Shown piece after piece: positions 25,594 through 34,150 of a DNA stretch of 64,000 nt. Every line of letters starts with the position of its first letter. The first letter of the stretch is position 1. The notes under the pieces are model-generated. The model was given only the letters and a program-made list of their open reading frames with translations, had not been told where the DNA came from and searched no databases. The DNA comes from Anaerolineaceae bacterium (GTDB taxonomy: Bacteria > Chloroflexota > Anaerolineae > Aggregatilineales > Phototrophicaceae): positions 62,001 to 126,000 of the forward strand of contig JACKCH010000011.1 of assembly GCA_020634115.1 (NCBI GenBank), given 5' to 3'. A program made the position numbers and the translations under genes.

Positions 25594-26574
25594 CTACGCC
25601 CCCTGTTCGGCGGTTTCCAGCGTCACCAGTTCCACCCGGTCAATATTCTCCTGCGCCATATCCAGTGTGCCGAACTCACTGCCTCGCTGTGAGGCCGTGT
25701 ACAAAGCCGCTGCGCCGCCCAGTTGCAACGCCTTCGCGGAGGTGTAACGTTTTGACCATGCCGTCAGAAAACCAGCCAGCAGCGCATCCTCCACGCCGTC
25801 GCGTGTGCCACCGTCTTCCTCGGTGATGTTCACCTGCCAGGCCCCCTGCCCCGTCACCAGCACCGCCGCCATCGGCGTATCGTCGTTCAGGGTAGTCGTC
25901 AGCACCTGCTGAACACCGTCCTCACGCAGCTTCCGGCTGCAAAAGAGGATGTCCTCCGAGGTGCGAATCGGGTGGTTGAACAGGGCTTCCATCTCGTTAC
26001 GGCTCAGGATCACCACGTCCGGTTTCGCCTCCAATCCCTGTGTAATTTGTTCCGTATCGCGCCCGGCCAGCACGACTACAGCGCCAGCCTCATGAGCCGT
26101 CTGTACCAGTGTGGCGTAGGTGTCATCCGGTGCCTCCCCCGGCAAACTGCCCGCCAGCACCAGCACATCCTCCGGGTGAACGACAGTGGTCAGTCGGGCG
26201 CTGATGGCCCGGATACTGTCGGTAGTGTAGCCCTCGCCCTCTTCAATGAGGTGGGTTTCGGTCTTGTTGCCGGTATCCAGGATCGTCAGGTTGCTGCGGG
26301 TGCGCCCCGCTGTGGTGACAATCTCCACCGGGAAACCGGCTTCAGTAATCAAGGCACGATAAGCCTGACCGGTGGCGTCATCGCCCAGCATAATCATCGC
26401 TTTGGTGCTGCTGCCCAACTGCCGCAGCGCCCGCGTGATGTTGACACCCCGCCCGGCAGGATCGAGGCGCGTTGTGTCCGTCGTACGGTTATGATACCCT
26501 ATGGACAGGTAGTGCGTGACCAGCGTGCGATCCAGTGATGGATTTAAAGTCAGTGTGACAATCTCAATTCCCAT
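25594..26574 (-). CDS. PfkB-family sugar kinase, 1-phosphofructokinase-like, altered active site
   Basis: A 326-residue ribokinase-fold protein of the FruK/LacC branch (IEIVTLTLNPSLDRTLV at the start is the hallmark). Two usually strict sites differ. The first signature A-G-G-K-G-x-N-V is PAGRGVNITRAL, with Arg for Lys. The C-terminal catalytic G-A-G-D is GVED in TRDGVEDALLAGFLTAW, so a Glu replaces the anion-hole glycine while the catalytic Asp stays. The enzyme may be weak, use another substrate or act as a sensor. It diverges from the trehalose-phosphatase gene with only 39 bases between the starts. Confidence 0.82.
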   Translation of the reverse strand: MGIEIVTLTLNPSLDRTLVTHYLSIGYHNRTTDTTRLDPAGRGVNITRALRQLGSSTKAMIMLGDDATGQAYRALITEAGFPVEIVTTAGRTRSNLTILDTGNKTETHLIEEGEGYTTDSIRAISARLTTVVHPEDVLVLAGSLPGEAPDDTYATLVQTAHEAGAVVVLAGRDTEQITQGLEAKPDVVILSRNEMEALFNHPIRTSEDILFCSRKLREDGVQQVLTTTLNDDTPMAAVLVTGQGAWQVNITEEDGGTRDGVEDALLAGFLTAWSKRYTSAKALQLGGAAALYTASQRGSEFGTLDMAQENIDRVELVTLETAEQGA

Positions 26575-26613
26575 TTTTCGTCTCCGTTTTCTCGTATCCC
26601 TGAAAGGTCGCTG

Positions 26614-27417
26614 ATGTATTGGCAGGATGCCACTGAAACGCTGTTGAAACCCCTGCTCGAACGCCCCCGCCTCGGCCTCATCACCGATATGGATGGCACT
26701 ATCAGTCCGATAGTACCTGTCCCTGAAGATGCCCAGGTGACACCGCGCAGCCGGGAACTTCTCCAGGCTTTGGGGGCGCGGTTGGCGCTAGTCGCGGTGG
26801 TTTCCGGGCGGGCGGTGGCGGATGTACGCCAGCGGGTGGGTCTGCCGGAACTGGTATACGCCGGGAATCACGGCCTGGAACGCTGGGCAAACAACCAGGT
26901 TATCCTCGCGCCGGAAGCCATCCAATTTCGCCCGGTATTGGCGGCAGCGCAGGCAGCGATTACCCCACAGTTACTCCCAGGAATGCGGCTGGAAGATAAG
27001 GGCGCGACCCTTTCGATTCACTACCGCCAGGCGGCAGACCCACAGGCCGCCGCTGCTGTATTTGCGCCGCTGATGGAAGCCCTCGCCGCTCAACACGGTT
27101 TGAAGCTGTTCCAGGGGCGCATGGTGTTTGAACTGCGCCCGCCACTGCATATCCATAAAGGCACGATTCTGCGCCAGTTTGTGACCGAATACCGACTTTC
27201 CGTTGCCATCTACGTAGGCGATGACACCACCGATGTAGACGCCCTGCAAATGGCGCGTGACATGCGCCAAGAGAACTCTTGTTACGCGCTCGGTTTAGGC
27301 GTCGAGTCCGAGGGTGTCCCCGCCGCCGTGCTCGAAACCGCCGACTTACTGGCCGCTGGCGTGGCGGGCGTGGAAGCTTTCTTCGCCTGGCTGCTAAACG
27401 CGGTCAGCGCGTCCTGA
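26614..27417 (+). CDS. otsB: Trehalose-6-phosphate phosphatase
   Basis: A 267-residue HAD-family phosphatase that removes phosphate from trehalose 6-phosphate. Motif I is LITDMDGTISPIV with both catalytic Asp residues, motif II is the Ser of VVSGR, a cap region holds GNHGLE and the EDKGATLSIHYR stretch typical of OtsB, and motif IV is YVGDDTTDVDAL. Length is normal. Its last 136 bases overlap, tail to tail, the end of the GT20 gene on the other strand. Trehalose made by the pair is a compatible solute. Confidence 0.93.
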   Translation: MYWQDATETLLKPLLERPRLGLITDMDGTISPIVPVPEDAQVTPRSRELLQALGARLALVAVVSGRAVADVRQRVGLPELVYAGNHGLERWANNQVILAPEAIQFRPVLAAAQAAITPQLLPGMRLEDKGATLSIHYRQAADPQAAAAVFAPLMEALAAQHGLKLFQGRMVFELRPPLHIHKGTILRQFVTEYRLSVAIYVGDDTTDVDALQMARDMRQENSCYALGLGVESEGVPAAVLETADLLAAGVAGVEAFFAWLLNAVSAS

Positions 27418-28892
27418 ACCTGATTAGCGAACCACTGTTTTGTCCCGCCGCCCTCCACAAGCTGACGCATCGCTTCACTGCGCTGTCGCCGTTCATCGGT
27501 GATCATAGTCAGCGCCTGGTGCAGGGACTCGGCGGTACTGTAAATATCGAACGGGGAGACGACCAGGGCATGTTCCCCTAACTCGTAATACACCCCGGCA
27601 TACTCCGAAAGCACCAGTACCCCGTCATGCTGGTTGACCAGTGCGCCTTCCTTCGCCACTAGATTCATGCCGTCCGCAATCGGGTTAACCAGCAGCACAT
27701 CGTAAAGCTGCAACGCAGCCAGCGCCCGCCGGTAGTTATCCCCCATAATGATGCGCACTGGCTCCCAGAAACCGTCGCCGTAATCGGCGTTAATCATCCC
27801 GGCTTCGGCCATAATCTCGCGCAGGTAGTTCTGGTATTCGTCCACCTCCATGCGGGAAGGCACGAGCAACGCCAGCATTTGCACCTGTCCCTGATGTTCC
27901 GGGTGATTTTCCAGCAGCGTGCGGTACGCCAGCAGACCACGCAGGATGTTTTTGCTCGGTTCGATGCGGTCTGTCCGCAGAATGAGCTGGCGGTTATCGG
28001 CAAAATTCACGATCTGCGACTTAAACATGCGGGTCTCCGAGTCTTCCAGCAGTTCGCGCACCCGGTCAACTTCAATCGAAATCGGGTAGGCCTTCGCCTC
28101 GACCACGCGCCCGTTGTACTCAATCGAGTTCCGGCTGCCGTGCGAGTGCGCGTTCGGCACATAAAAGCGGCAGGTCTGCACGAAGTTGAAAGCGTCGCTC
28201 TGCGTCTGGAAGCCCACCCGATCCGCCATCAGCAGACTGGTAAGCAGCGTCGTTCGCATCGACTCGGGCAGCATCCGCCAGGCATCCGGCCCCGGCCATG
28301 GGATATGAATAAACGGCTGGATTTGCACCCGATCCCCTAACCGCTGCCGCAGGAAATGGGGCAGCAGATACAGGTGGTAGTCCTGGGGGAAGATAATCAC
28401 CGGACGTTCTGACCCGGCCACCGTCTCCGCGATGGTATCGGCAAACTGCTGGTTGATGGCGAGATACCCGTTTTCCCAGGCGTCCCAGGTACTGCGCGTA
28501 ATCAATGGGTTGCGGGGGGTATCCCACAGTTGATGCTGGATAAACCACAGCAGCGGGTTACTAATGGTGTTATAGTACTGCTCGTAGCGCTGGCTGTCCG
28601 GGCGGATCAACTGCAATTTCATATCCTGGACGGTCTGCATCGTGCCATTGTGGGACTGCGCCCAAAGGTGGTCGCCGGGCGTGAGCGCCGCCGCCACCCA
28701 CAGCACATCATGATTCTGCGCTAAGGCACTGAGCGCCGTCACCAGCCCGCCCGCGCCGCGTTCAACTGCGAACGTTTCATCAGGCTGCTCAGTGAAGGTG
28801 AATGGGCCGCGATTGGATGCGATCACAATCAGCGGGTCGAGAGGGTCCTTTGGGGGACGCTGTATCCCCAGTGTATGCGATTGCGGGATCAT
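27282..28892 (-). CDS. otsA: GT20 glycosyltransferase, trehalose-6-phosphate synthase type
   Basis: A ~536-residue retaining glycosyltransferase of family GT20, making trehalose 6-phosphate (or a close analogue) from a nucleotide-sugar. Seen: LIVIASNRGPFTF and RGAGGLVTAL at the start, FPQDYHLYLLPHFLRQRL, FIHIPWPGPDAWRMLP, and VNPIADGMNLVAKEGALVN near the end. The diphosphate-binding loop is RTDRIEPSKNILRG, keeping Arg and Lys but not the D-Y-S-K-G form of classical OtsA; this is the form of an actinobacterial-type sister group. The tail is a 40-residue Ser/Ala/Pro stretch encoded opposite otsB. Start is uncertain: ATG codons at 28910 and 28892 are both possible. Confidence 0.86.
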   Translation of the reverse strand: MIPQSHTLGIQRPPKDPLDPLIVIASNRGPFTFTEQPDETFAVERGAGGLVTALSALAQNHDVLWVAAALTPGDHLWAQSHNGTMQTVQDMKLQLIRPDSQRYEQYYNTISNPLLWFIQHQLWDTPRNPLITRSTWDAWENGYLAINQQFADTIAETVAGSERPVIIFPQDYHLYLLPHFLRQRLGDRVQIQPFIHIPWPGPDAWRMLPESMRTTLLTSLLMADRVGFQTQSDAFNFVQTCRFYVPNAHSHGSRNSIEYNGRVVEAKAYPISIEVDRVRELLEDSETRMFKSQIVNFADNRQLILRTDRIEPSKNILRGLLAYRTLLENHPEHQGQVQMLALLVPSRMEVDEYQNYLREIMAEAGMINADYGDGFWEPVRIIMGDNYRRALAALQLYDVLLVNPIADGMNLVAKEGALVNQHDGVLVLSEYAGVYYELGEHALVVSPFDIYSTAESLHQALTMITDERRQRSEAMRQLVEGGGTKQWFANQVQDALTAFSSQAKKASTPATPAASKSAVSSTAAGTPSDSTPKPSA

Positions 28893-28944
28893 AGCGCTTT
28901 CTCTTTGCATTTCTACTGTAGGTTTCGTGGGTGTTGTGATGACA

Positions 28945-28965
28945 ATCACTTTCTGTCACAGTGAT
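28945..28965. promoter_or_regulatory. Operator candidate upstream of otsA
   Basis: Inverted repeat ATCACT / AGTGAT with a nine-base centre that includes part of TTCTGTCACA. An inverted copy of TTCTGTCACA lies ~130 bases upstream. Position fits control of the GT20 gene. The identity of the regulator is unknown. Confidence 0.35.
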
Positions 28966-29149
28966 CTGGACATAGGAAAATCGGGCCGGGATGCAAAGTC
29001 TGTGTGCGCTCTATACACCCCAATATAGCCATTATATCAGACAATGTTGAGCGGACGTTTAGAGCGCATTATCATTTTGTAAGAATTGTGACAGAAGTTG
29101 GGGCGGGAAAAGCCATCCGTTATCAGCCGTCGGGACAGGAAAAGATAGC

Positions 29150-29240
29150 TCGTTAGCTTGATAGCTGATTAGCTCGTTAGCCTAAGAATCTATCCGGCTG
29201 AGATGCTAACCAGCCAGCGGCTAGCAGCCAACAGCCAGTG
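29150..29240. repeat. TTAGC mosaic repeat (family F)
   Basis: Repeated words gttagcttgatagctgattagc and gctaaccagccagcggctagc. It is followed after a short distance by the next gene. Confidence 0.6.
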
Positions 29241-29344
29241 ACTAAAAAGTACAAATTTCTCAATACACTTTACGGTTCAAAATCCCGGATTGTGGTATTA
29301 TCAGGCAGTATCACGGTGTCACCAATGAAAGATAAGGGAAAACC

Positions 29345-29968
29345 ATGTCGGCCCAAAACAAAGCAAAAGTGGCTGAATTCAAAGCGGCAGTACAGGCCAA
29401 GATTCAGAAACTCCTGGCGGAATTCGCGGAAGGCTCACTCAGCCGGGAGCAGTTCCATGCGATCTACGAACGTTATACCAGCCAGCTAGCGGTGGCGGAC
29501 ATGGCGATGATGAGCAGTGTTCCCGACGCGATTATGGGCGTGGTGCAGGACGGCCCGCCGACCCTGGCCGTGCGGGAAGCGCACATGGGCAAAGCGGTGG
29601 GCATGGCGATCTACCACAATCGTACCGGGGTGCTACTAGAAACCCTGGGCAATTTCGATGTCGCGCCGGATAAACTCGCACCGATTCTGAACGATTTCAC
29701 GATGATGATGCAAAGTGGCAAGCGTGTAGACCGTGAAATCCGCAAGATCAGCGCCAAACAGTGGTTGATGTTTGCGGCGGGGCGGTTTACCACCGTCGTG
29801 ACGCTGTTCCACAACGAACCGTCCGACCTGCAGAGCCGCGAGATTGAACGGTTGCACCATGACTTTGAGGAAGCCAACCACGCCTTTTTCGACAAGAAAA
29901 AAGTGGATTCCAATAAGCTCGCCTATCCGTTCCTGGTGTTTGTTGAAAAGAAGATGAAGAAATCGTAG
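29345..29968 (+). CDS. Unknown protein, possible roadblock/profilin-like C-terminal half
   Basis: Unrecognised 207-residue soluble protein. The first ~55 residues are a charged helix (KVAEFKAAVQAKIQKLLAEF). The rest alternates strands and helices: VGMAIYHNRTGVLLETLGNFDV, a helix, then SAKQWLMFAAGRFTTVVTLFHNEPS and a long closing helix. Two hairpins around a helix recall roadblock/LC7 or profilin-like folds that work with small GTPases or in chemotaxis-like signalling, but this is only pattern-based. AAGGGAAAACC precedes the ATG. Confidence 0.6.
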   Translation: MSAQNKAKVAEFKAAVQAKIQKLLAEFAEGSLSREQFHAIYERYTSQLAVADMAMMSSVPDAIMGVVQDGPPTLAVREAHMGKAVGMAIYHNRTGVLLETLGNFDVAPDKLAPILNDFTMMMQSGKRVDREIRKISAKQWLMFAAGRFTTVVTLFHNEPSDLQSREIERLHHDFEEANHAFFDKKKVDSNKLAYPFLVFVEKKMKKS

Positions 29969-29983
29969 CCACAGGAAGCCTTT

Positions 29984-30050
29984 TAGCGTGTTAGCCCGTT
30001 AGCTTTTTAGCTATTGGGCTGTCCGCCGCTGGCCGCTTGCTACCACCACG
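29984..30050. repeat. TTAGC mosaic repeat (family F)
   Basis: Words ttagcgtgttagcccgttagctttttagc followed by CCGCTGGCCGCTTGC, the same order of parts as at 19555-19670. Confidence 0.6.
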
Positions 30051-30185
30051 TCACCAATTAATCCGTTAACGACCAATACCCTACACTCCCCCATTTAGCT
30101 ATTCTGCCCGACAAGTTTTGTTCTCCGCGCCGGGAATCGGTATCTTCTGCGTATGCTGTCCAATCGTACACAAGGAAGGTAAGCC

Positions 30186-31844
30186 ATGACCGCCCAACCC
30201 CGCCCCGTGAAAGCCCCTACCGGCACACAGTTGACCTGCAAAAACTGGCTGATCGAAGCACCATACCGGATGCTGCAAAATAACCTGGACGCCGCTGTCG
30301 CCTTCGACCCGGATCACCTGATCGTCTACGGCGGACGGGGCAAGGCCGCCCGTAACTGGGACGCTTTCGAGGCGATTCTGGAGGCGCTGCGGCAGCTCGA
30401 ACCGGATGAAACTCTGCTGGTACAGTCCGGCAAGCCGGTGGCGGTGTTCCGCACCCACCTGGACGCGCCGCGCGTGCTGATCGCCAACAGCAACATTGTC
30501 CCCGCCTGGGCAACACAGGAGAATTTCGATAAATGGGAGCAGGACGGCCTCATCATGTACGGGCAGATGACCGCCGGAAGCTGGATTTACATCGGCACAC
30601 AGGGCATTTTACAGGGGACGTATGAGACATTCGGAGCGCTGGCTCGAAAACATGGCTGGGGCAGCCTGAAAGGGAAGCTGGTCGTCACCGCCGGGCTGGG
30701 CGAGATGGGCGGGGCGCAGCCGCTTTCCGTCACGATGAATGAGGGCGTCGGCCTGTTTGTGGAGGTAGACCGCTGGCGGGCGGAACGGCGGCTGAATCTG
30801 CGCCAGATTGACGTGATTACCGACAACCTGGAAGAGGCGATGACGTGGGTGGAGGAAGCCCTGGCCGAACAGAAACCCAAGTCCGTCGGGCTGATCGGCA
30901 ACGCCAGCGAGATTCTGCCGGAACTGGTACTGCGCGGCGTCGTGCCGGATGTCGTCACCGACCAGACCAGCGCCCATGATGTGCTGTACGGCTATATCCC
31001 CGCCGGGATGACGCTCTATGAGGCCAACGCGCTGCGCGAATCCGACCCGGACGCCTACAAGGAACGGGCGATGGCTTCGATGGCGCAGCACGTCCAGGCC
31101 ATGCTCGACTGGCAGAAAAAAGGCGCGGTGGTCTTTGACTACGGCAACAACCTGCGCCAACGGGCGTTTGATTATGGCGTAAAAGACGCTTTCAACTATC
31201 CCGGCTTCGTCCCGGCCTATATCCGCCCGTTGTTCTGCGAAGGCAAAGGGCCGTTCCGCTGGGTGGCGCTTTCCGGCGACCCGCAGGACATCTATGAGAC
31301 GGACAAAGCCATCCTCGAACTCTTCCCGGAGGATGACCACCTGCGGCGCTGGATTACGATGGCGCAGGAACAGGTCGAATTCCAGGGCTTACCGGCGCGT
31401 ATCTGCTGGCTGGGCTATGGCGAACGGGTGAAAGCTGGGCTGAAGTTCAATGAACTGGTGGCTTCCGGTGCTGTGAGCGCCCCAATTGTCATCGGGCGGG
31501 ATCACCTGGACAGCGGTTCGGTTGCCAGCCCCAACCGGGAAACCGAAGGCATGAAGGATGGCAGCGACGCGATTGCGGATTGGGCGCTGCTGAACGCGCT
31601 GATTAACGCAGTGGGCGGCGCAACCTGGGTGAGCATCCATCATGGCGGTGGGGTGGGCATCGGCTACAGCATCCACGCGGGGCAGGTGATCGTGGCCGAC
31701 GGCACACCCCAGGCGGCAGCCCGGTTGGAGCGCGTGCTGACTACCGACCCTGGTATGGGCGTGGTGCGCCATGCCGACGCGGGCTACGAGGAAGCGATCA
31801 CCTTTGCGAAGGAACACGGCGTCAAAATCCCGATGCTGAAATAG
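30186..31844 (+). CDS. hutU: Urocanate hydratase
   Basis: Second enzyme of histidine breakdown, adding water to urocanate to give imidazolone propionate; cytoplasmic homodimer with tightly bound NAD. The 552-residue length is normal. Recognised parts: VYGGRGKAARNWDAFEAI, QSGKPVAVFRTH, VTAGLGEMGGAQPLSVTMNEG (NAD-binding loop), GLPARICWLGYGER (active-site Cys about 407), IGRDHLDSGSVASPNRETE and SIHHGGGVGIGYSIHAG. No hutH, hutI or hutG is in the window, so the pathway is split over the genome. A strong AAGGAAGG ribosome-binding site precedes the ATG. Confidence 0.96.
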   Translation: MTAQPRPVKAPTGTQLTCKNWLIEAPYRMLQNNLDAAVAFDPDHLIVYGGRGKAARNWDAFEAILEALRQLEPDETLLVQSGKPVAVFRTHLDAPRVLIANSNIVPAWATQENFDKWEQDGLIMYGQMTAGSWIYIGTQGILQGTYETFGALARKHGWGSLKGKLVVTAGLGEMGGAQPLSVTMNEGVGLFVEVDRWRAERRLNLRQIDVITDNLEEAMTWVEEALAEQKPKSVGLIGNASEILPELVLRGVVPDVVTDQTSAHDVLYGYIPAGMTLYEANALRESDPDAYKERAMASMAQHVQAMLDWQKKGAVVFDYGNNLRQRAFDYGVKDAFNYPGFVPAYIRPLFCEGKGPFRWVALSGDPQDIYETDKAILELFPEDDHLRRWITMAQEQVEFQGLPARICWLGYGERVKAGLKFNELVASGAVSAPIVIGRDHLDSGSVASPNRETEGMKDGSDAIADWALLNALINAVGGATWVSIHHGGGVGIGYSIHAGQVIVADGTPQAAARLERVLTTDPGMGVVRHADAGYEEAITFAKEHGVKIPMLK

Positions 31845-31849
31845 AGGGA

Positions 31850-32659
31850 TTACAGCCTTTTGCTCATCATCGTTTTGAGGAATTTCGCCAACTTGGGCAG
31901 GTCATGATAAGGCAGATTCTGAAGATTGAGCAGTTCTGCCGGGAGCGGCGTTGATTCACAGATCAGTGGAATCAACGGTTTCTGCTGGTGGAAGAAGTAG
32001 CGATACTCAAATTTGACATACGTCGAGGCAAGGGCACGAGGTGATACGCACAGAATCATATAGGTACAGTCGGCCAGTGATTCATTGATCTTGTCCATCC
32101 AGTCGTCACCGACTTGCAGCAAGTGCTGATCGACCCAGACCTTAAACCCTTCCTGAGTCAGGTAATTCACAAGTGGATTGACGAATTTATCCCAATCATC
32201 GCGGCTGTACGATATAAAAATGGGGTTTCGCTCAAGTACTTCCGATAGCAGTTGACGGCGCAACCGCTCATTTTCCCGGCGCAAACGGACTTCAGCCAAC
32301 CCGCGCTCGATGATGCTCAGGATGGCATCGGGGGTAACATCCCCCCCTTTAATGATATAATCTTTGACGCCCTTGCGGAAAACATCAACTGCAATCGCCT
32401 CGCTTCCGTGTGATGTCATCACAATGATCGGCAGTTCAACACCCACATCTTTGAGGCGATCGATCACTTCTATACCGCCCATACGCGGCATTTGTAGATC
32501 AAGCAGCATCAGGTCGGGTTTCGCGGTTTTAACCTGGTGGAGCGCCTCGACACCATTCGTCGCTGTACAGGTGGCGAAACCCTGCTGTACCAATATGTCA
32601 ATGACCCATCGGCGTACTTCAATACTGTCATCCACGACCAGGATCAGTTCATCGTTCAT
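31850..32659 (-). CDS. Response regulator receiver fused to a TIR domain
   Basis: A 269-residue two-domain signalling protein. Residues ~3-120 are a CheY-like receiver with the acidic pair VVDDS, phospho-acceptor Asp54 in LMLLDLQMPRMGG, Thr in IIVMTSHG and the conserved Lys in GVKDYIIKGG. A helix linker (LRRENERLRRQLLSEVLE, coiled-coil like) leads to a TIR domain from ~147: PIFISYSRDDWDKFVNPL, FKVWVDQHLL, CVSPRALASTYVKFEYRYFF. Glu218 is placed where NAD-cleaving TIR domains have their catalytic Glu. No histidine kinase lies beside it. ATG 32659 is chosen over an upstream TTG. Output could be NAD cleavage or protein-protein contact. Confidence 0.88.
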   Translation of the reverse strand: MNDELILVVDDSIEVRRWVIDILVQQGFATCTATNGVEALHQVKTAKPDLMLLDLQMPRMGGIEVIDRLKDVGVELPIIVMTSHGSEAIAVDVFRKGVKDYIIKGGDVTPDAILSIIERGLAEVRLRRENERLRRQLLSEVLERNPIFISYSRDDWDKFVNPLVNYLTQEGFKVWVDQHLLQVGDDWMDKINESLADCTYMILCVSPRALASTYVKFEYRYFFHQQKPLIPLICESTPLPAELLNLQNLPYHDLPKLAKFLKTMMSKRL

Positions 32660-32937
32660 CGTAATAGTTTTACAATCCAATTAATCAGTGGCCTCTAGTG
32701 TAAATCAATTCACCACGAAAGGCGAGAATCCTAAGAAAAGCAGGAGGCAATTGCAGCAAAATGAGGACCCGGTGTTTTTGCGCGTCTTTATCCCCGTTCG
32801 CGGCGACTGAGACGGAGAAACACATCCTCTGGAAGGAGGATTAGGGAGGGGGCAGAAAAGCCATTCTGTCTTAAGGCAAATTCGATGCTAATGAACTGGC
32901 TGAAATAGAGAATATCGTGTTCGTGGCCGGGTCGTCG

Positions 32938-33960
32938 TCAGGAAGAGGCGGTGCGGTGAATGTCGAGCAGATCTGAAAGCAACCCGAACCCGGTGGTAAG
33001 CTGTCCCGCACCAGGGCCGACGAGCGTTACCTCGCCTAACAGGTCGGTGGTATAGGTGATGGCGTTGATCGCGCCGGAGACGTGCGCCAGCGGATCAGCC
33101 AGCGGCACCCGCACCGGGCGCACACTGCCACCCGTCGGGGTAATCTGCGCGATGAGCTTCCACCGTTCACCGGCACGGTGCGCATCCAGCATGTCGGCAG
33201 TGGTCAGGCCGGTAATCCCCTCAACTTCAAGTTGGTCAATCGTGAGATTGGCGTTAAAAAGCGACTGTGCCAGGATAATCGCTTTGGCGGCGGTATCCCA
33301 GCCTTCGACATCGCCACGCGGGTCGGTTTCGGCATACCCCAGGTTTTGCGCCTGCGCCAGTGCATCGGCGTAGGACGCGCCGTTTTCCATTTGGGAGAGC
33401 ATGTAGTTGGTCGTGCCGTTGAGGATGCCGCGCATCGCAAAGATATAACATCCGGCCAAATTCTGCGCGCCGGTACGCAGCGCCGGAGTCCCGGCCATCA
33501 CAGTGGCTTCAAAACGGACCTGTTTGCCCGCTTGCCGGGCGCGTCGCATGAGTTCATGGTAGGCCAGCACCACCGGCCCTTTGTTGGCGAGAACCAGGTG
33601 TTTGCCATGTTCCAGTGCCAGGTAACAATAATCGAGTGCCGGGTGCGCGGTCTGGAGGTTGGTGGGCGTGACTTCAATGACCACATCCGCGTTACTCTGG
33701 CGGATAATCTCCGGCACAGCCCAATTGCGGTGCAGGCCTTCCATATCCGGGTAAGCGCTTAACTGTCCCTGGGCCGCCGCCGCCAGCAGCAGTTCCAGGT
33801 TCAGCCCCGCAGGATGATACAGTGTCCCCTGCCGCCGGGTCGCCACCGCGACGATCTGTGGCACAAATCCATCCGCTGCCCTTAAAGTCTCCGCTTTGTC
33901 GCACAGAATTTGGGCTAATCCCTGCCCCACATTCCCAAATCCAATCAGTGCGATCTTCAT
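32938..33960 (-). CDS. hom: Homoserine dehydrogenase, short form
   Basis: Reduces aspartate semialdehyde to homoserine with NAD(P)H in threonine and methionine synthesis. The start at ATG 33960 opens the Rossmann loop MKIALIGFGNVGQGLAQIL; upstream in-frame codons lack a ribosome-binding site. Catalytic-domain marks: VVIEVTPTNLQTAHPALDY, LVLANKGPVVLAYHEL, RFEATVMAGTPALRT, GILNGTTNYMLSQMENG, and GYAETDPRGDVEGWDTAAKA with acidic active-site residues. At 340 residues it lacks the C-terminal ACT domain, so threonine feedback control through that domain is not expected. Placed divergently to the aminotransferase gene. Confidence 0.93.
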   Translation of the reverse strand: MKIALIGFGNVGQGLAQILCDKAETLRAADGFVPQIVAVATRRQGTLYHPAGLNLELLLAAAAQGQLSAYPDMEGLHRNWAVPEIIRQSNADVVIEVTPTNLQTAHPALDYCYLALEHGKHLVLANKGPVVLAYHELMRRARQAGKQVRFEATVMAGTPALRTGAQNLAGCYIFAMRGILNGTTNYMLSQMENGASYADALAQAQNLGYAETDPRGDVEGWDTAAKAIILAQSLFNANLTIDQLEVEGITGLTTADMLDAHRAGERWKLIAQITPTGGSVRPVRVPLADPLAHVSGAINAITYTTDLLGEVTLVGPGAGQLTTGFGLLSDLLDIHRTASS

Positions 33961-34150
33961 TCTGGCATACCTTTTCTTCATCATTGAGATGAATCAAGGA
34001 TAACTGACAGACCAGCACAGGTACAGTCCCACTTTGACGGTGGTATCCAGCCCCCTTGAAAGAACCGATAGCGCCAGATTATACTTGCGGGAGGTTGTGC
34101 GAATTAACCGAAAACTTTGAACTAATCTGACCAATACTGGAGCGATTTCT

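Larger units (their letters stand above)
28893..29344. other. Divergent intergenic region with inverted repeats
   Basis: About 450 bases upstream of otsA. It contains an ATCACT-N9-AGTGAT inverted repeat (28945-28965), TTCTGTCACA (28951-28960) with its inverted copy TGTGACAGAA at 29087-29096, and a TTAGC-type repeat (29150-29240). The upstream end of the next gene shows TATTAT about 50 bases before its start. No gene of its own is supported. Confidence 0.5.

Noticed and set aside
29150..30050. CRISPR array suspected from repeated TTAGC words
   Set aside because: The words are degenerate, with no even spacing, no unique spacers of constant size and no cas genes.
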